A stretch of DNA of 42,960 nt from Leucobacter sp. UBA1945. Its GTDB lineage: Bacteria; Actinomycetota; Actinomycetes; Actinomycetales; Microbacteriaceae. Position 1 is the first letter of the stretch. Each line of letters opens with the position of its first letter. Made by a program: the position numbers and the translations under genes. Below are positions 22,391 to 29,753 of this stretch, in pieces. The notes under the pieces were generated by a model. It saw only the letters and a list, made by a program, of their open reading frames with translations, had not been told where the DNA came from and did not search any database. The stretch lies in NCBI GenBank assembly GCA_002336855.1, contig DDEV01000094.1, positions 1-42,960 on the forward strand, in the 5' to 3' direction.

Positions 22391-22432
22391 ATGAACACGA
22401 TAGCCGAACGCGCCCGCAAGTGGGCGCGCTGA
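22391..22432 (+). CDS. 13-residue leader peptide coupled to integrase
   Basis: ATG 22391, preceded by AAAGGGTG, encodes MNTIAERARKWAR and stops at TGA 22430-22432, which overlaps the integrase ATG as TGATG. The open frame contains a 7-bp hairpin. This layout suggests that integrase translation depends on ribosomes finishing the leader. It is too short for domain analysis and is supported only by signals and the overlap. Confidence 0.5.
   Translation: MNTIAERARKWAR
22409..22428 (+). promoter_or_regulatory. Hairpin within the integrase leader
   Basis: CGCGCCC (22409-22415) pairs with GGGCGCG (22422-22428) around a 6-nt loop, ending 3 bp before the integrase start codon. It replaces the usual ribosome-binding site position; no Shine-Dalgarno is otherwise seen for integrase. 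A ribosome translating the leader would melt it. Confidence 0.5.
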
Positions 22433-23595
22433 TGGCCAACATCAAGCCGTACAACACCGCCAGCGGCAAACGCTACCGGGTGCGATACCGGAAGCCTGAC
22501 GGTACGCAGACCGACAAACGAGGCTTCAAGACAAAGCGAGAGGCCGAGGTATGGGCCGCTTCGACCACGATCTCGAAGGCGACGGGGGAGTACATCGATC
22601 CTCAGCTCGGCCGAGCGCTCGTCGAACACCTCGCTCCCGGCTGGCTCGCCGCACAAGAGGCCGCGTTGAAGCCTTCGACCTACCGGATCACGGATTCAGC
22701 ATGGCGAACCCACGTTCGCCCAGAGTGGGGCGCAAGGGAAGTGGCGAAGATACAGCCCTCGGAGGTGCAGCTCTGGGTTGCAGCAATGCTCAGATCGAAG
22801 TCCGTGTCGACGGTGGCGCGGGCCCTGGGTGTGTTGGCCGGGATCCTTGAACAAGCGATCGACGACCGCCGCCTCGCACGCAACCCTGCTCGAGGTGTGA
22901 AGCTCCCTCGAAAGACACCAAAGCCTCGCGTGTACCTCACCCACGATCAGGTGCACCGGCTCGCAGCCGCCAGCGCATACCCGACACTCGTTCTCGCACT
23001 TGCCTACACCGGGCTTCGGTGGGGTGAAGCAGCCGGCCTCCGTGTGAAGCACGTTAACCAGGTGCGCGCACGTCTCATGGTTGAAGAGAACGCGGTCATG
23101 GTCGGCTCGGTCGTGCACGTAGGCACCCCGAAGACCCACAGAAAGCGGAGCGTGCCGTATCCGAGATTCCTGGGGGAGCACCTGCGAAATGAGGCCGCGG
23201 GCAAACCATCGACGGCCCTACTGTTCGGCGACGGCGACACCCATCTGCTGCTGCCGAGCTCCGGTGACGGGTGGTTCGAGGCTGCAGTTCGAAAGATCCA
23301 AGCCGAAGACCGCGCGGCATTGGAGAAGGCCAGAACTCAAGGTCGCACGGAACTGCCCGACGTGATGCCGAGAGTGACGCCACATGATCTTCGCCACACT
23401 GCGGCGTCGCTCGCTATCTCGTCGGGTGCGAGCGTGAAAGCCGTGCAGCGTATGTTGGGGCATGCCTCTGCCGCGATGACGCTCGACACCTACGCCGACC
23501 TCTTTGACGATGATCTCGACGCTGTGGGAGAGCGTCTCGACGAGTCTGCGCGTGCTGCAAGTGTGGGCAAAATGTGGGCAAAGCATGTTGCCTAA
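22432..23595 (+). CDS. int: Tyrosine-type site-specific integrase
   Basis: 387 aa. N-terminal arm-binding AP2-like domain (about 1-50, GKRYRVRYRKPDGTQTDKRG), core-binding SAM-like domain (60-160), and catalytic domain with R196 (TGLRWGEA), a basic PKTHRKR segment (about 233-239), H318-x2-R321 (HDLRH), H344 (LGH) and the nucleophile Y354 (LDTYADLF). It inserts the phage at, and with Xis excises it from, the adjacent tRNA-Arg. The gene ends 56 bp before the tRNA 3' end, the usual geometry. Its ATG overlaps the stop of a 13-aa leader. Confidence 0.95.
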   Translation: MANIKPYNTASGKRYRVRYRKPDGTQTDKRGFKTKREAEVWAASTTISKATGEYIDPQLGRALVEHLAPGWLAAQEAALKPSTYRITDSAWRTHVRPEWGAREVAKIQPSEVQLWVAAMLRSKSVSTVARALGVLAGILEQAIDDRRLARNPARGVKLPRKTPKPRVYLTHDQVHRLAAASAYPTLVLALAYTGLRWGEAAGLRVKHVNQVRARLMVEENAVMVGSVVHVGTPKTHRKRSVPYPRFLGEHLRNEAAGKPSTALLFGDGDTHLLLPSSGDGWFEAAVRKIQAEDRAALEKARTQGRTELPDVMPRVTPHDLRHTAASLAISSGASVKAVQRMLGHASAAMTLDTYADLFDDDLDAVGERLDESARAASVGKMWAKHVA

Positions 23596-23651
23596 GTAGC
23601 TGCAGCTCGGCTTGATGCCAATGAAATCAAGGGCTGTAGCGGTGACGGAGA

Positions 23652-23695
23652 TGGTGCCCCCGGTAGGATTCGAACCTACGACCAGCGGATTAGAA
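23652..23695. other. Likely attachment site (attR/attL) in tRNA-Arg 3' half
   Basis: The 3' half of the tRNA gene, from the CCA end through the T arm toward the anticodon, faces the integrase 56 bp away. Tyrosine integrases commonly use this segment as core and rebuild an intact tRNA on integration. The matching copy should lie beyond the left edge, so the exact core cannot be fixed from this window. The intervening 56 bp hold no gene. Confidence 0.65.
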
Positions 23696-23727
23696 GGCCG
23701 CTGCTCTATCCCCTGAGCTACGGAGGC
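23652..23727 (-). tRNA. tRNA-Arg (UCU)
   Basis: A 76-nt cloverleaf on the minus strand: acceptor GCCTCCG pairs with CGGGGGC (one G-U pair), anticodon loop CTTCTAATC with anticodon TCT, T-loop GGTTCGAATCC, discriminator A and encoded CCA (23654-23652). It decodes AGA, a rare codon in this GC-rich genome. It marks the prophage-chromosome junction. Confidence 0.95.
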
Positions 23728-23796
23728 GCAGGCTCCAGCGTATCAGTGCCGCGCGGTCAGGTTGCGCGCGACGGCCGAGCGCCGCGCGCCGAGACC

Positions 23797-25338
23797 CTAG
23801 TGCTCCACGCCCTCCACGTCGGTGCCCTTCGGCACGAGCACGAATACGAGCACCGCAACGGCGAGCATGAAGAGGCCGCCCGCATACCCCGCAGCCTGAA
23901 GCGAGCTCACGAAGGCCGCGCTCGCGCGCTCGAGGAGCTCCGGAGCCCCGGCTTGCTCGCCGAGCGCGACAGCGGCACCGAGCGATTCCTTCGCGCCGGC
24001 GAGCAGACCGTTGTCGATTCCCCGCAACGCGGGGTCAATAGCGAGCTGAAAGCGGTAGATCAGCGCAGAAATTGATCCGAGGATCGCGACGCCGAGCGTC
24101 GCGCCGAACTCGTACGAGGTCTCTTCGAGCGCGCCAGCGTTGCCCGCCTTCTCGACGGGCGAGCCCGCCATGATCATCGCGGAGGCGATTGCGAGCGATC
24201 CGGTGCCGGCGCCGATGAGGCTCGTCGCGATGATGACTCCGGCGAGGTTCAGATCTGAGCCTGCGACGCCGAGGCAGAGCATGCCGATGGCCGCGAGGCC
24301 AAGCCCACCGGCGAGTACTGCCCGTGCGCCGATGGATCGCGAGACCGCGGGAGCCAGCATCGAGGCGATAGCGCCGGTGATGGCCAGCGGCATCATGCGA
24401 ATTCCGGCTTCGATCGGAGTAGCGCCGTCGACAAGCTGCAGCCACTGCGCGACAAGCAGTAGCGCGGCAATCATCGAGAATGTCGTGCCAAACGCGGCGA
24501 TGATTCCGGCCGAGAACGGCCTGCTGCGAAAGAGGCGCAGGTCGAGCAGGGGAGCGTCGCTTCTCACGCAACGAATTACGAACCACGTCAGCGCAATTGT
24601 GGCGATCGCGACCGCGATCCACGCTTCGGGAACTACGAAGCTTGCCGCCTTGCCGAACTGCTTGATTGCCCAGACCAGCAGAATCATTCCGATGAACGAG
24701 AGCAGCGCCGCGAGCGCGTCCCATCGGCCGGGGCTCGTGACTCGCGATTCTGGCAAAAAGACGATGCCGGCGATGATCGCGCCGACCATGAGCGGTACGT
24801 TCACGAGAAACGCGGCGTGCCACGAGAAGTACTCGAGCAGCAGCCCGCCAACGAGCGGTCCGACCGCGGCACCAAGCCCCGATACCGCAGCCCAGATGCC
24901 GAGCGCGGTCGCGCGTTCCTTGCCGTCGGTGAAGATGACGCGGATGAGCGAGAGCGTGTTCGGCATGATCATGGCACCGCCGACGCCCAGCAGGCCGCGA
25001 ATCGCGATCACGGCTTCGGCGCTGTCTGCGAAGAGCACGAGCAGTGATGCGGCGGCGAAGATCGAATAGCCGAGCATGAGCATGCGTTTGCGGCCCCAGC
25101 GATCAGCGATCGCTGACCACGAAACGAGCAGGCCCGCCAGCACGAGCGAGTAGATATCGATGATCCACAGTTGCTGCTCGGCGGTCGGCTGCAGCTCGCC
25201 CGCGAGTTCGGGGAGCGCGATGTTCAGGATGGTCATGTCCATCGTGATCACCAGCAGGCTTGCGGTCAACACCGCCAGGGCGGCCCAGCGGCGGCCCTTC
25301 GTGAGTGTTGCGGTGCGTCCGACGGGGTTCGCGTTCAT
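23797..25338 (-). CDS. MFS drug exporter, DHA2 (EmrB/QacA) family
   Basis: 513 aa from ATG 25338 (AGGAAG just upstream; a longer frame passes through the operator region). About 14 membrane helices, with motif A-like ADRWGRKRML after the second helix, a TMDMTILNIALPEL first-helix signature and a helix-5 motif C-like GLGAAVGPLVGGLL. It should export cationic drugs or toxic lipophiles by proton antiport. It is divergent from the TetR gene at 25433, which shares its control region and probably represses it. Confidence 0.9.
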   Translation of the reverse strand: MNANPVGRTATLTKGRRWAALAVLTASLLVITMDMTILNIALPELAGELQPTAEQQLWIIDIYSLVLAGLLVSWSAIADRWGRKRMLMLGYSIFAAASLLVLFADSAEAVIAIRGLLGVGGAMIMPNTLSLIRVIFTDGKERATALGIWAAVSGLGAAVGPLVGGLLLEYFSWHAAFLVNVPLMVGAIIAGIVFLPESRVTSPGRWDALAALLSFIGMILLVWAIKQFGKAASFVVPEAWIAVAIATIALTWFVIRCVRSDAPLLDLRLFRSRPFSAGIIAAFGTTFSMIAALLLVAQWLQLVDGATPIEAGIRMMPLAITGAIASMLAPAVSRSIGARAVLAGGLGLAAIGMLCLGVAGSDLNLAGVIIATSLIGAGTGSLAIASAMIMAGSPVEKAGNAGALEETSYEFGATLGVAILGSISALIYRFQLAIDPALRGIDNGLLAGAKESLGAAVALGEQAGAPELLERASAAFVSSLQAAGYAGGLFMLAVAVLVFVLVPKGTDVEGVEH

Positions 25339-25376
25339 GATCTTCCTGAGCTGAGTGTGTAATCGAAATTCAATAC

Positions 25377-25415
25377 GGTACAGACGTACCATAAGTACAG
25401 TACATTTGTACCATA
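25377..25415. promoter_or_regulatory. Tandem TetR operator sites and divergent promoters
   Basis: Two related sites, GGTACAGACGTACCATA (25377-25393) and AGTACATTTGTACCATA (25399-25415), start 22 bp apart, two helical turns. Each is an inverted repeat of GTAC-type half-sites. A TAAGAT -10 for the regulator follows at 25418-25423. They lie between the MFS and TetR starts and probably bind the TetR protein cooperatively. Confidence 0.7.
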
Positions 25416-25432
25416 TGTAAGATGGTGGTGCG

Positions 25433-26044
25433 ATGAACACTGAGCGACATTTCGAGCACGGCACCCCGGGTGAGGTGGTGCCCTCTGGGCGCCATGACCC
25501 CGAGGGGCGTCGGCGTCAGCTCGTGCGCGCTGCCGCCGAGCTGATCCCCGAGGTAGGCCTCGCGAAGCTCACTCACCGCCTCGTCGCTCAGCGCGCCGGG
25601 GTATCGCTCGGTTCGACCACCAGATACTTTGCGAACCTCGATGAGTTGCGCAAGGCCGGTCTTACCGAGATGTCTGAACTGCTCGAAGAGGATCTCGCCT
25701 CGACTCGTGCCAGGCTCGAGGCCGAGGGCGTCACGCCCGAGAGCCTGACCGAAGACATCGCCGAGTTTCTCGACCAGCACGAGCTCGTGCGCATCTCGAT
25801 CGAGCTGATGGTCGCGGCGAACGCAGACCCCGTGCTGCGTCCGCTGGCGAACCACTGGGCCGATGGGATCGTCGACATGCTTACGCCTACGCTTGGCCCC
25901 GTGGTGGCGCGCGGAGTGGTGCTCATCATGGATGGGGCAACTATGCACGCATCGGTCAACGAAGCGCCGCTGCCGAAGGAGCTGCTGCGTGAAATTCTCG
26001 CGACCATGCTTCCTGTCGCGGTGCCGCCTTCCGGGGAAGCGTAG
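25433..26044 (+). CDS. TetR-family transcriptional regulator
   Basis: 203 aa. The N-terminal HTH (about 26-70: RRRQLVRAAAELIPEVGLAK, LVAQRAGVSLGSTTRYFANL) is classical TetR; the C-terminal ligand domain is helical and variable. Divergent from the DHA2 exporter, with operator-like repeats between them. It most likely represses both genes until a drug binds. The ATG follows a GGTGG purine-rich stretch. Confidence 0.92.
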   Translation: MNTERHFEHGTPGEVVPSGRHDPEGRRRQLVRAAAELIPEVGLAKLTHRLVAQRAGVSLGSTTRYFANLDELRKAGLTEMSELLEEDLASTRARLEAEGVTPESLTEDIAEFLDQHELVRISIELMVAANADPVLRPLANHWADGIVDMLTPTLGPVVARGVVLIMDGATMHASVNEAPLPKELLREILATMLPVAVPPSGEA

Positions 26045-26060
26045 CTGGGTCGTATCGTCG

Positions 26061-26066
26061 TAGGCT
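26061..26066 (+). promoter_or_regulatory. Leaderless -10 for the PdxH-like gene
   Basis: TAGGCT lies 7 nt before ATG 26074, with no ribosome-binding site. The same hexamer and distance occur before the DsbA-family gene at 33348. Confidence 0.5.
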
Positions 26067-26073
26067 GAAGAGC

Positions 26074-26634
26074 ATGAGCGAGCTCGAATCACTTCTGCGC
26101 CGGCTTCCTGCCTTCCCTGAGCCCCTGCCGGTATTGCGTGACGAGGATCTGCCCGATTCGCCGCACGAGCTGTTTCTCGATTGGCTGCACGCCGCGATCG
26201 ATAACGGAAGCAGGCAGCCCCACGCAATGACGATGCTCACCTCGAGGCCTGATGGCACCCCGGTCGGGCGAACGCTCATTCTGAAAGATATTGATGATGC
26301 CGGCTATCACTTCTCGACGCATCGCAGCTCGCGCAAGGGGATCGAGATTGCGGCGAACCCTCGGGTCTCGTTCGTGTTCTTCTGGCGCGAATCAGGGCGT
26401 CAGGTGCGCGTCACGGGTGACGCGATCGCGCTGAGCGAGGAAGTCTCGCAGCTTGATTGGTCGGGCAGACCGAGCTACGCGGGCGAGCCCAACCCTGACT
26501 GGCAGCGATACGCGCTGCGACCCGACGAGTTCGAGTTCATGCAGGCCAGGCTCGATCGAAACCATACTCGCATCGAGTACCGCCGTGACGGCGGCGCTTG
26601 GACGCACGCGCGGGTGACGACGCCGGCTGGCTGA
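26074..26634 (+). CDS. Pyridoxamine 5'-phosphate oxidase (PdxH/PhzG) family flavoprotein
   Basis: 186 aa. The FMN-binding split-barrel is recognisable: AMTMLTSRPDGTPVGRTLIL, GYHFSTHRSSRKGIEIAANP, VSFVFFWRESGRQVRVTG. The C-terminal region is shorter and less conserved than in true PdxH (usually about 210-220 aa with an R-x-H-x-R PLP signature). It may therefore act on another substrate, as PhzG or F420-type oxidoreductases do. It is a single gene with its own leaderless promoter. Confidence 0.75.
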   Translation: MSELESLLRRLPAFPEPLPVLRDEDLPDSPHELFLDWLHAAIDNGSRQPHAMTMLTSRPDGTPVGRTLILKDIDDAGYHFSTHRSSRKGIEIAANPRVSFVFFWRESGRQVRVTGDAIALSEEVSQLDWSGRPSYAGEPNPDWQRYALRPDEFEFMQARLDRNHTRIEYRRDGGAWTHARVTTPAG

Positions 26635-26690
26635 TCCCTCGTTTCTGGTGGCGTATCTACACGCGACTACTTGGTGTTGCTAAATACTGA

Positions 26691-26732
26691 TACTCAGCGT
26701 TACTATGTACTAGTAATCAGTAACGTTGAGTA
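26691..26732. promoter_or_regulatory. Large dyad operator upstream of the PadR cassette
   Basis: TACTCAGCGTTACT (26691-26704) and AGTAACGTTGAGTA (26719-26732) are 13/14 complementary arms around a 14-bp spacer that itself holds TAGTAA pairing with TTACTA. Repeated TACT/AGTA half-sites are typical of PadR operators. It lies 46 bp before the PadR start and is probably autoregulatory. Confidence 0.7.
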
Positions 26733-26778
26733 GCTGCTCTTCTCGGAAATCAGCTGCTCTCGAACGAGGGAGGTGGCA

Positions 26779-27141
26779 GTGGCTGGCAGAAGCAAGCAAC
26801 TGACCGAGATGCTCAAGGGCACTCTCGAGGGGATCGTGCTGGCGATCCTCGAGAAACAACCGGCATACGGCTACGAGATCACCGCAAGACTGCGCGACGA
26901 AGGTTTCGAAGACATCGCCGAGGGCACTGTCTATGCGCTGCTCGTGCGCATCGAACAGCGCGGCCTCGTCGACGTCGAGAAGGTGCCCTCCGAGAAGGGG
27001 CCACCGCGCAAGGTGTACTCCTTGAACGGGAGCGGGGCCGACTATCTCGCCGAGTTCTGGAGCACCTGGGAGTTTCTCTCACAACACATTGGCAAACTTC
27101 GCGCCGCACAGAGCGACGCAACACACGAAAGCGAGAAGTAA
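26779..27141 (+). CDS. PadR-family transcriptional regulator
   Basis: GTG 26779 is 5 nt after GAGGGAGG; an in-frame GTG at 26773 overlaps that site and is less likely. About 120 aa. Winged HTH: GTLEGIVLAILEKQPAYGYE, LRDEGFEDIAEGTVYALLVR, with a wing KGPPRKVYSLN. Belongs to the PadR-s1 type with a short C-terminal helix. It heads an operon with a DUF1048 protein and an ABC exporter and probably represses it until a drug is present. Confidence 0.9.
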   Translation: MAGRSKQLTEMLKGTLEGIVLAILEKQPAYGYEITARLRDEGFEDIAEGTVYALLVRIEQRGLVDVEKVPSEKGPPRKVYSLNGSGADYLAEFWSTWEFLSQHIGKLRAAQSDATHESEK

Positions 27142-27143
27142 TC

Positions 27144-27524
27144 ATGGCCGCAAAATGGATCGAATTGCTCGTCGGGCCGCTCGAGCAGAAGAAGCAGTAC
27201 AAAGAGGCAAAGGCACGTCTCGATGCGCTGCCGGCGCCCTACCGATCGGCTGCAAGCGCGGTGAACCGCTACCTCATGTACTACGGCGGAGTCACCGACG
27301 GTGACACCACGGTGCAGATGTTTGTCGACCTGGTCGATCTGTGGGAGCGTGCGGCTCTCGACGGCACGCCCGTCGAAGACATCACGGGGGAGGATCCGGT
27401 GGAGTTCGCCGAGAGTTTCGCGCAGGCCTATGGCGGCAAGCGCTGGATCGACAAGGAGCGGGCGAAGCTGATCAATGAGATTGACGAAGCGAAGAGGGTG
27501 ACGGGAAATGACCTTTCTGAATAG
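27144..27524 (+). CDS. DUF1048 protein of PadR-ABC cassette
   Basis: A 126-aa helical protein (KWIELLVGPLEQKKQYKEAK…LPAPYRSAASAVNRYLMYYG) of the DUF1048 family, which nearly always sits between a PadR gene and DrrAB-like exporters. It starts 2 bp after the PadR stop and overlaps the ATPase gene by 17 bp. Its exact role is not established; it is probably a cytoplasmic helper or co-regulator. Confidence 0.85.
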   Translation: MAAKWIELLVGPLEQKKQYKEAKARLDALPAPYRSAASAVNRYLMYYGGVTDGDTTVQMFVDLVDLWERAALDGTPVEDITGEDPVEFAESFAQAYGGKRWIDKERAKLINEIDEAKRVTGNDLSE

Positions 27525-28353
27525 CACTCAGAGCGATGCGGTGAGCGATGCGGTGACCGACAGCGCGATTCGTGTTCGCGGGATCGAGAAAGCTTACGGC
27601 GGGCTGCAGGTGTTGCGCGGTGTCGACTTCGATGTGACGCGCGGCAGCATCTTCGCGCTGCTCGGCTCGAACGGTGCGGGCAAAACCACGCTCGTGCGCA
27701 TTCTCTCGACGCTGTTGCGCGCCGATACCGGTGAGGCGATCGTGCATGGGCACGACGTCGCGGCAGACCCGACGAGCGTGCGCGAGGCGATCAGCCTCAC
27801 CGGTCAGTTCGCGGCGGTCGACGAAATGCTGAGCGGCCGCGAAAACCTCGTGCTCGTGGCGAAGCTGCGGCACCTGGCTGGTCCGGGAGAGATCGCGAGA
27901 GCGCTGCTCGAGCGCTTCTCGTTGAGCGAGGCCGCCGACCGCCGAGTCGCCACCTACTCGGGCGGCATGCGCCGGCGCCTAGATATCGCGATGAGCCTCA
28001 TCGGCGACCCGCCCGTCGTGTTTCTCGACGAGCCGACCACGGGGCTTGACCCCCAGGCGCGGCTCGAGGTCTGGCAGGCGGTGCGAGAGCTCGCCTCGGG
28101 CGGTGCGACCGTGCTGCTCACCACGCAGTATCTCGAAGAGGCCGAGCAGTTGGCTGACCGCATCGCGATTCTGCATGAGGGGCGCATCATCGCGAACGGA
28201 GAACTCGACGAGCTGAAGCGGCTGCTGCCGCCGGCGAAAGTCGAGTACATCGAGCGGCAGCCGTCGCTCGAAGAGATCTTTCTCGCGGTGACGGGTGCCA
28301 CGGCACCGGCTGAGCGCATCGCACATACGGAGAAGAAAGGGGAGCGGCCATGA
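27508..28353 (+). CDS. ABC transporter ATPase, DrrA-like
   Basis: 281 aa. Walker A GSNGAGKT near 53-60, Q-loop ISLTGQ, signature YSGGMRRRLDIA, Walker B VVFLDEPTTGLDP, H-loop TTQYLEEAEQ. The C-terminal extension (LEEIFLAVTG…) is typical of DrrA/NodI exporters. It powers the permease encoded next, with which it overlaps by ATGA. Likely export of drugs or antibiotics. Confidence 0.93.
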   Translation: MTFLNSTQSDAVSDAVTDSAIRVRGIEKAYGGLQVLRGVDFDVTRGSIFALLGSNGAGKTTLVRILSTLLRADTGEAIVHGHDVAADPTSVREAISLTGQFAAVDEMLSGRENLVLVAKLRHLAGPGEIARALLERFSLSEAADRRVATYSGGMRRRLDIAMSLIGDPPVVFLDEPTTGLDPQARLEVWQAVRELASGGATVLLTTQYLEEAEQLADRIAILHEGRIIANGELDELKRLLPPAKVEYIERQPSLEEIFLAVTGATAPAERIAHTEKKGERP

Positions 28354-29117
28354 GCGCGCACGTCATCAGCGATACCGCGACGCTGACCGGAAGGTCGCTT
28401 CGCCACATCCTGCGCAGCCCAGACACCATCATCACGACCGCGGTCATGCCGATCGCGATCATGCTCATGTTCGTCTTCGTGTTCGGTGGGGCGCTCCGCT
28501 CCGGCGACTTCGAGGGGCCATACGTGAACTATCTGCTGCCAGGCATCCTGCTGATCACGGTGGCGTCTGGCATCAGCTACACTGCGCTGCGTCTCTTCAA
28601 CGATCTGCAGAGCGGCATCTTCGAGCGGTTTCAGTCCATGCCGATCGCGAGACCGGCGGTGCTCTGGGCACACGTGCTGACCTCGCTGATCGCGAACCTC
28701 GTTTCGGTGGCCGTGGTGATCCTCGTCGCCATGCTGCTCGGTTTTCGCAGTAACGCGAGCGTGCTCGAATGGCTCGCCATCGCGGGCATCATCACGCTGT
28801 TCACGCTGGCGCTCACCTGGGTGGCGGTGATCCCGGGGCTGCTCGCGAAGTCGCCCGATGGCGCCGGAGCCTTCGCCTACCCGCTGATCTTTCTGCCCTT
28901 CTTGAGCTCGGCGTTTGTTCCGACTCACACCATGCCCGGGCCGCTGCGCGCGTTCGCCGAGCATCAACCGGTTACCTCGATCGTGAACAGCATCAGGGCG
29001 CTCTTCGAGGGGCGGCCGGTAGGTGCAGAGATCTGGGTGGCGATGGCCTGGTGCATCGGCATTCTTCTCGCGGCCTACGTCGCCTCCGTGGCCGTGTACC
29101 GGCGCAAGATGCGCTAG
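28350..29117 (+). CDS. ABC-2 type permease, DrrB-like
   Basis: 255 aa with six predicted membrane segments, starting with an amphipathic region (RSLRHILRSPDTIITTAVMP) and including the ABC-2 signature area FIFERFQSMPIARPAV and LPFLSSAFVPTHTMPGPLRA. It pairs with the DrrA-like ATPase. The 165 bp after its stop contain no evident gene. Confidence 0.92.
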   Translation: MSAHVISDTATLTGRSLRHILRSPDTIITTAVMPIAIMLMFVFVFGGALRSGDFEGPYVNYLLPGILLITVASGISYTALRLFNDLQSGIFERFQSMPIARPAVLWAHVLTSLIANLVSVAVVILVAMLLGFRSNASVLEWLAIAGIITLFTLALTWVAVIPGLLAKSPDGAGAFAYPLIFLPFLSSAFVPTHTMPGPLRAFAEHQPVTSIVNSIRALFEGRPVGAEIWVAMAWCIGILLAAYVASVAVYRRKMR

Positions 29118-29282
29118 CAGAAAACGAACGCCGGCACGCCATGCCTCAGGGCTCGAAAAGAATCTCGGCTGTGCGTCGGAGGCGGATCTGCGGAACGCTC
29201 GCCATTGAACGAACCCCAGTCCGCTTCCGACGCTACACGCCTCTGGTGCTAGCGGCAAACCTTGTAACCGCTTCGTTACGGT

Positions 29283-29753
29283 CTATTCGAAGCGATTGAC
29301 CATGGCCAACGCGGCGCGTTCAATGTAGTCGCGAAACGCCGCATCGTGCATCGGAGGCAGGGCAGCATTGTCGAGCGCGGCGTGCATGTGCATGAGCCAG
29401 TGCTCTTTTGCCTGCGGGGTGACCGCAAAGGGCACGTGTCGCATGCGCAACCTCGGATTCCCACGTTCTTCAGAGTAGGTGGTCGGCCCGCCCCAGTACT
29501 GCTCGAGAAAGGCCCGCAGGCGCCACTCCGAACCCTCCCAGTCGTCCTGCGGGTACATCGGGGCGAGCAGCGAGTCGCCGCGCACCCCCTCGTAGAAGTC
29601 GTGCACGATGCGCTCGAAGGTCGGGGTACCGCCGACCTGCTCCCAGAGCGTGTCGCTGACCGCTGCGCCGTGCTCACCGCTGCGCAGGGTGAGGGTCGGC
29701 TTTGGGGGCACGGCGTCGCTTCGGGGCTCCGGGGTCGTATCGGGCTCGTTCAC
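29283..29753 (-). CDS. glbO: Group II truncated haemoglobin (GlbO-like)
   Basis: 156 aa from GTG 29753, which overlaps the mscS-like stop (GTGA). After a ~30-residue Pro-rich N-terminus comes the 2-on-2 globin: WEQVGGTPTFERIVHDFYEG, FLEQYWGGPTTYSEERGNPR, LRMRHVPFAV with the proximal His, and EHWLMHMHAAL with the conserved Trp. It binds O2 or other diatomic ligands at a haem and may support respiration or redox defence near the membrane. RGNPR replaces the more common RGHPR. Confidence 0.92.
   Translation of the reverse strand: MNEPDTTPEPRSDAVPPKPTLTLRSGEHGAAVSDTLWEQVGGTPTFERIVHDFYEGVRGDSLLAPMYPQDDWEGSEWRLRAFLEQYWGGPTTYSEERGNPRLRMRHVPFAVTPQAKEHWLMHMHAALDNAALPPMHDAAFRDYIERAALAMVNRFE

Larger units (their letters stand above)
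1..23651. mobile_element. Prophage (siphovirus-like), integrase end; left end outside window
   Basis: Gene content and order are those of a temperate actinophage: integrase, ImmA, repressor and Cro-like switch, then recombination, replication, methyltransferase, terminase, portal and minor capsid genes. The right boundary is set by the tRNA-Arg gene at 23652-23727, which lies directly behind the integrase with its 3' end facing the phage. The left attachment site and most structural, tail and lysis genes are beyond position 1. No lesion is visible in the phage genes present, so the element may be functional, but only part of it can be judged. Confidence 0.95.

Noticed and set aside
22420..22431. 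Earlier GTG start for the integrase
   Set aside because: It lies inside the hairpin and the leader frame, has no ribosome site, and adds only four residues; ATG 22432 overlaps the leader stop neatly.
23596..23651. Second attachment core or integrase arm sites in the gap before the tRNA
   Set aside because: No repeat of tRNA sequence or clear arm-type direct repeats was seen in these 56 bp; the partner core must lie outside the window.
27954..29258. 434-codon frame opposite the DrrAB-like genes
   Set aside because: Opposite strand encodes intact ABC ATPase and permease; this frame is His/Arg/Asp-rich noise.
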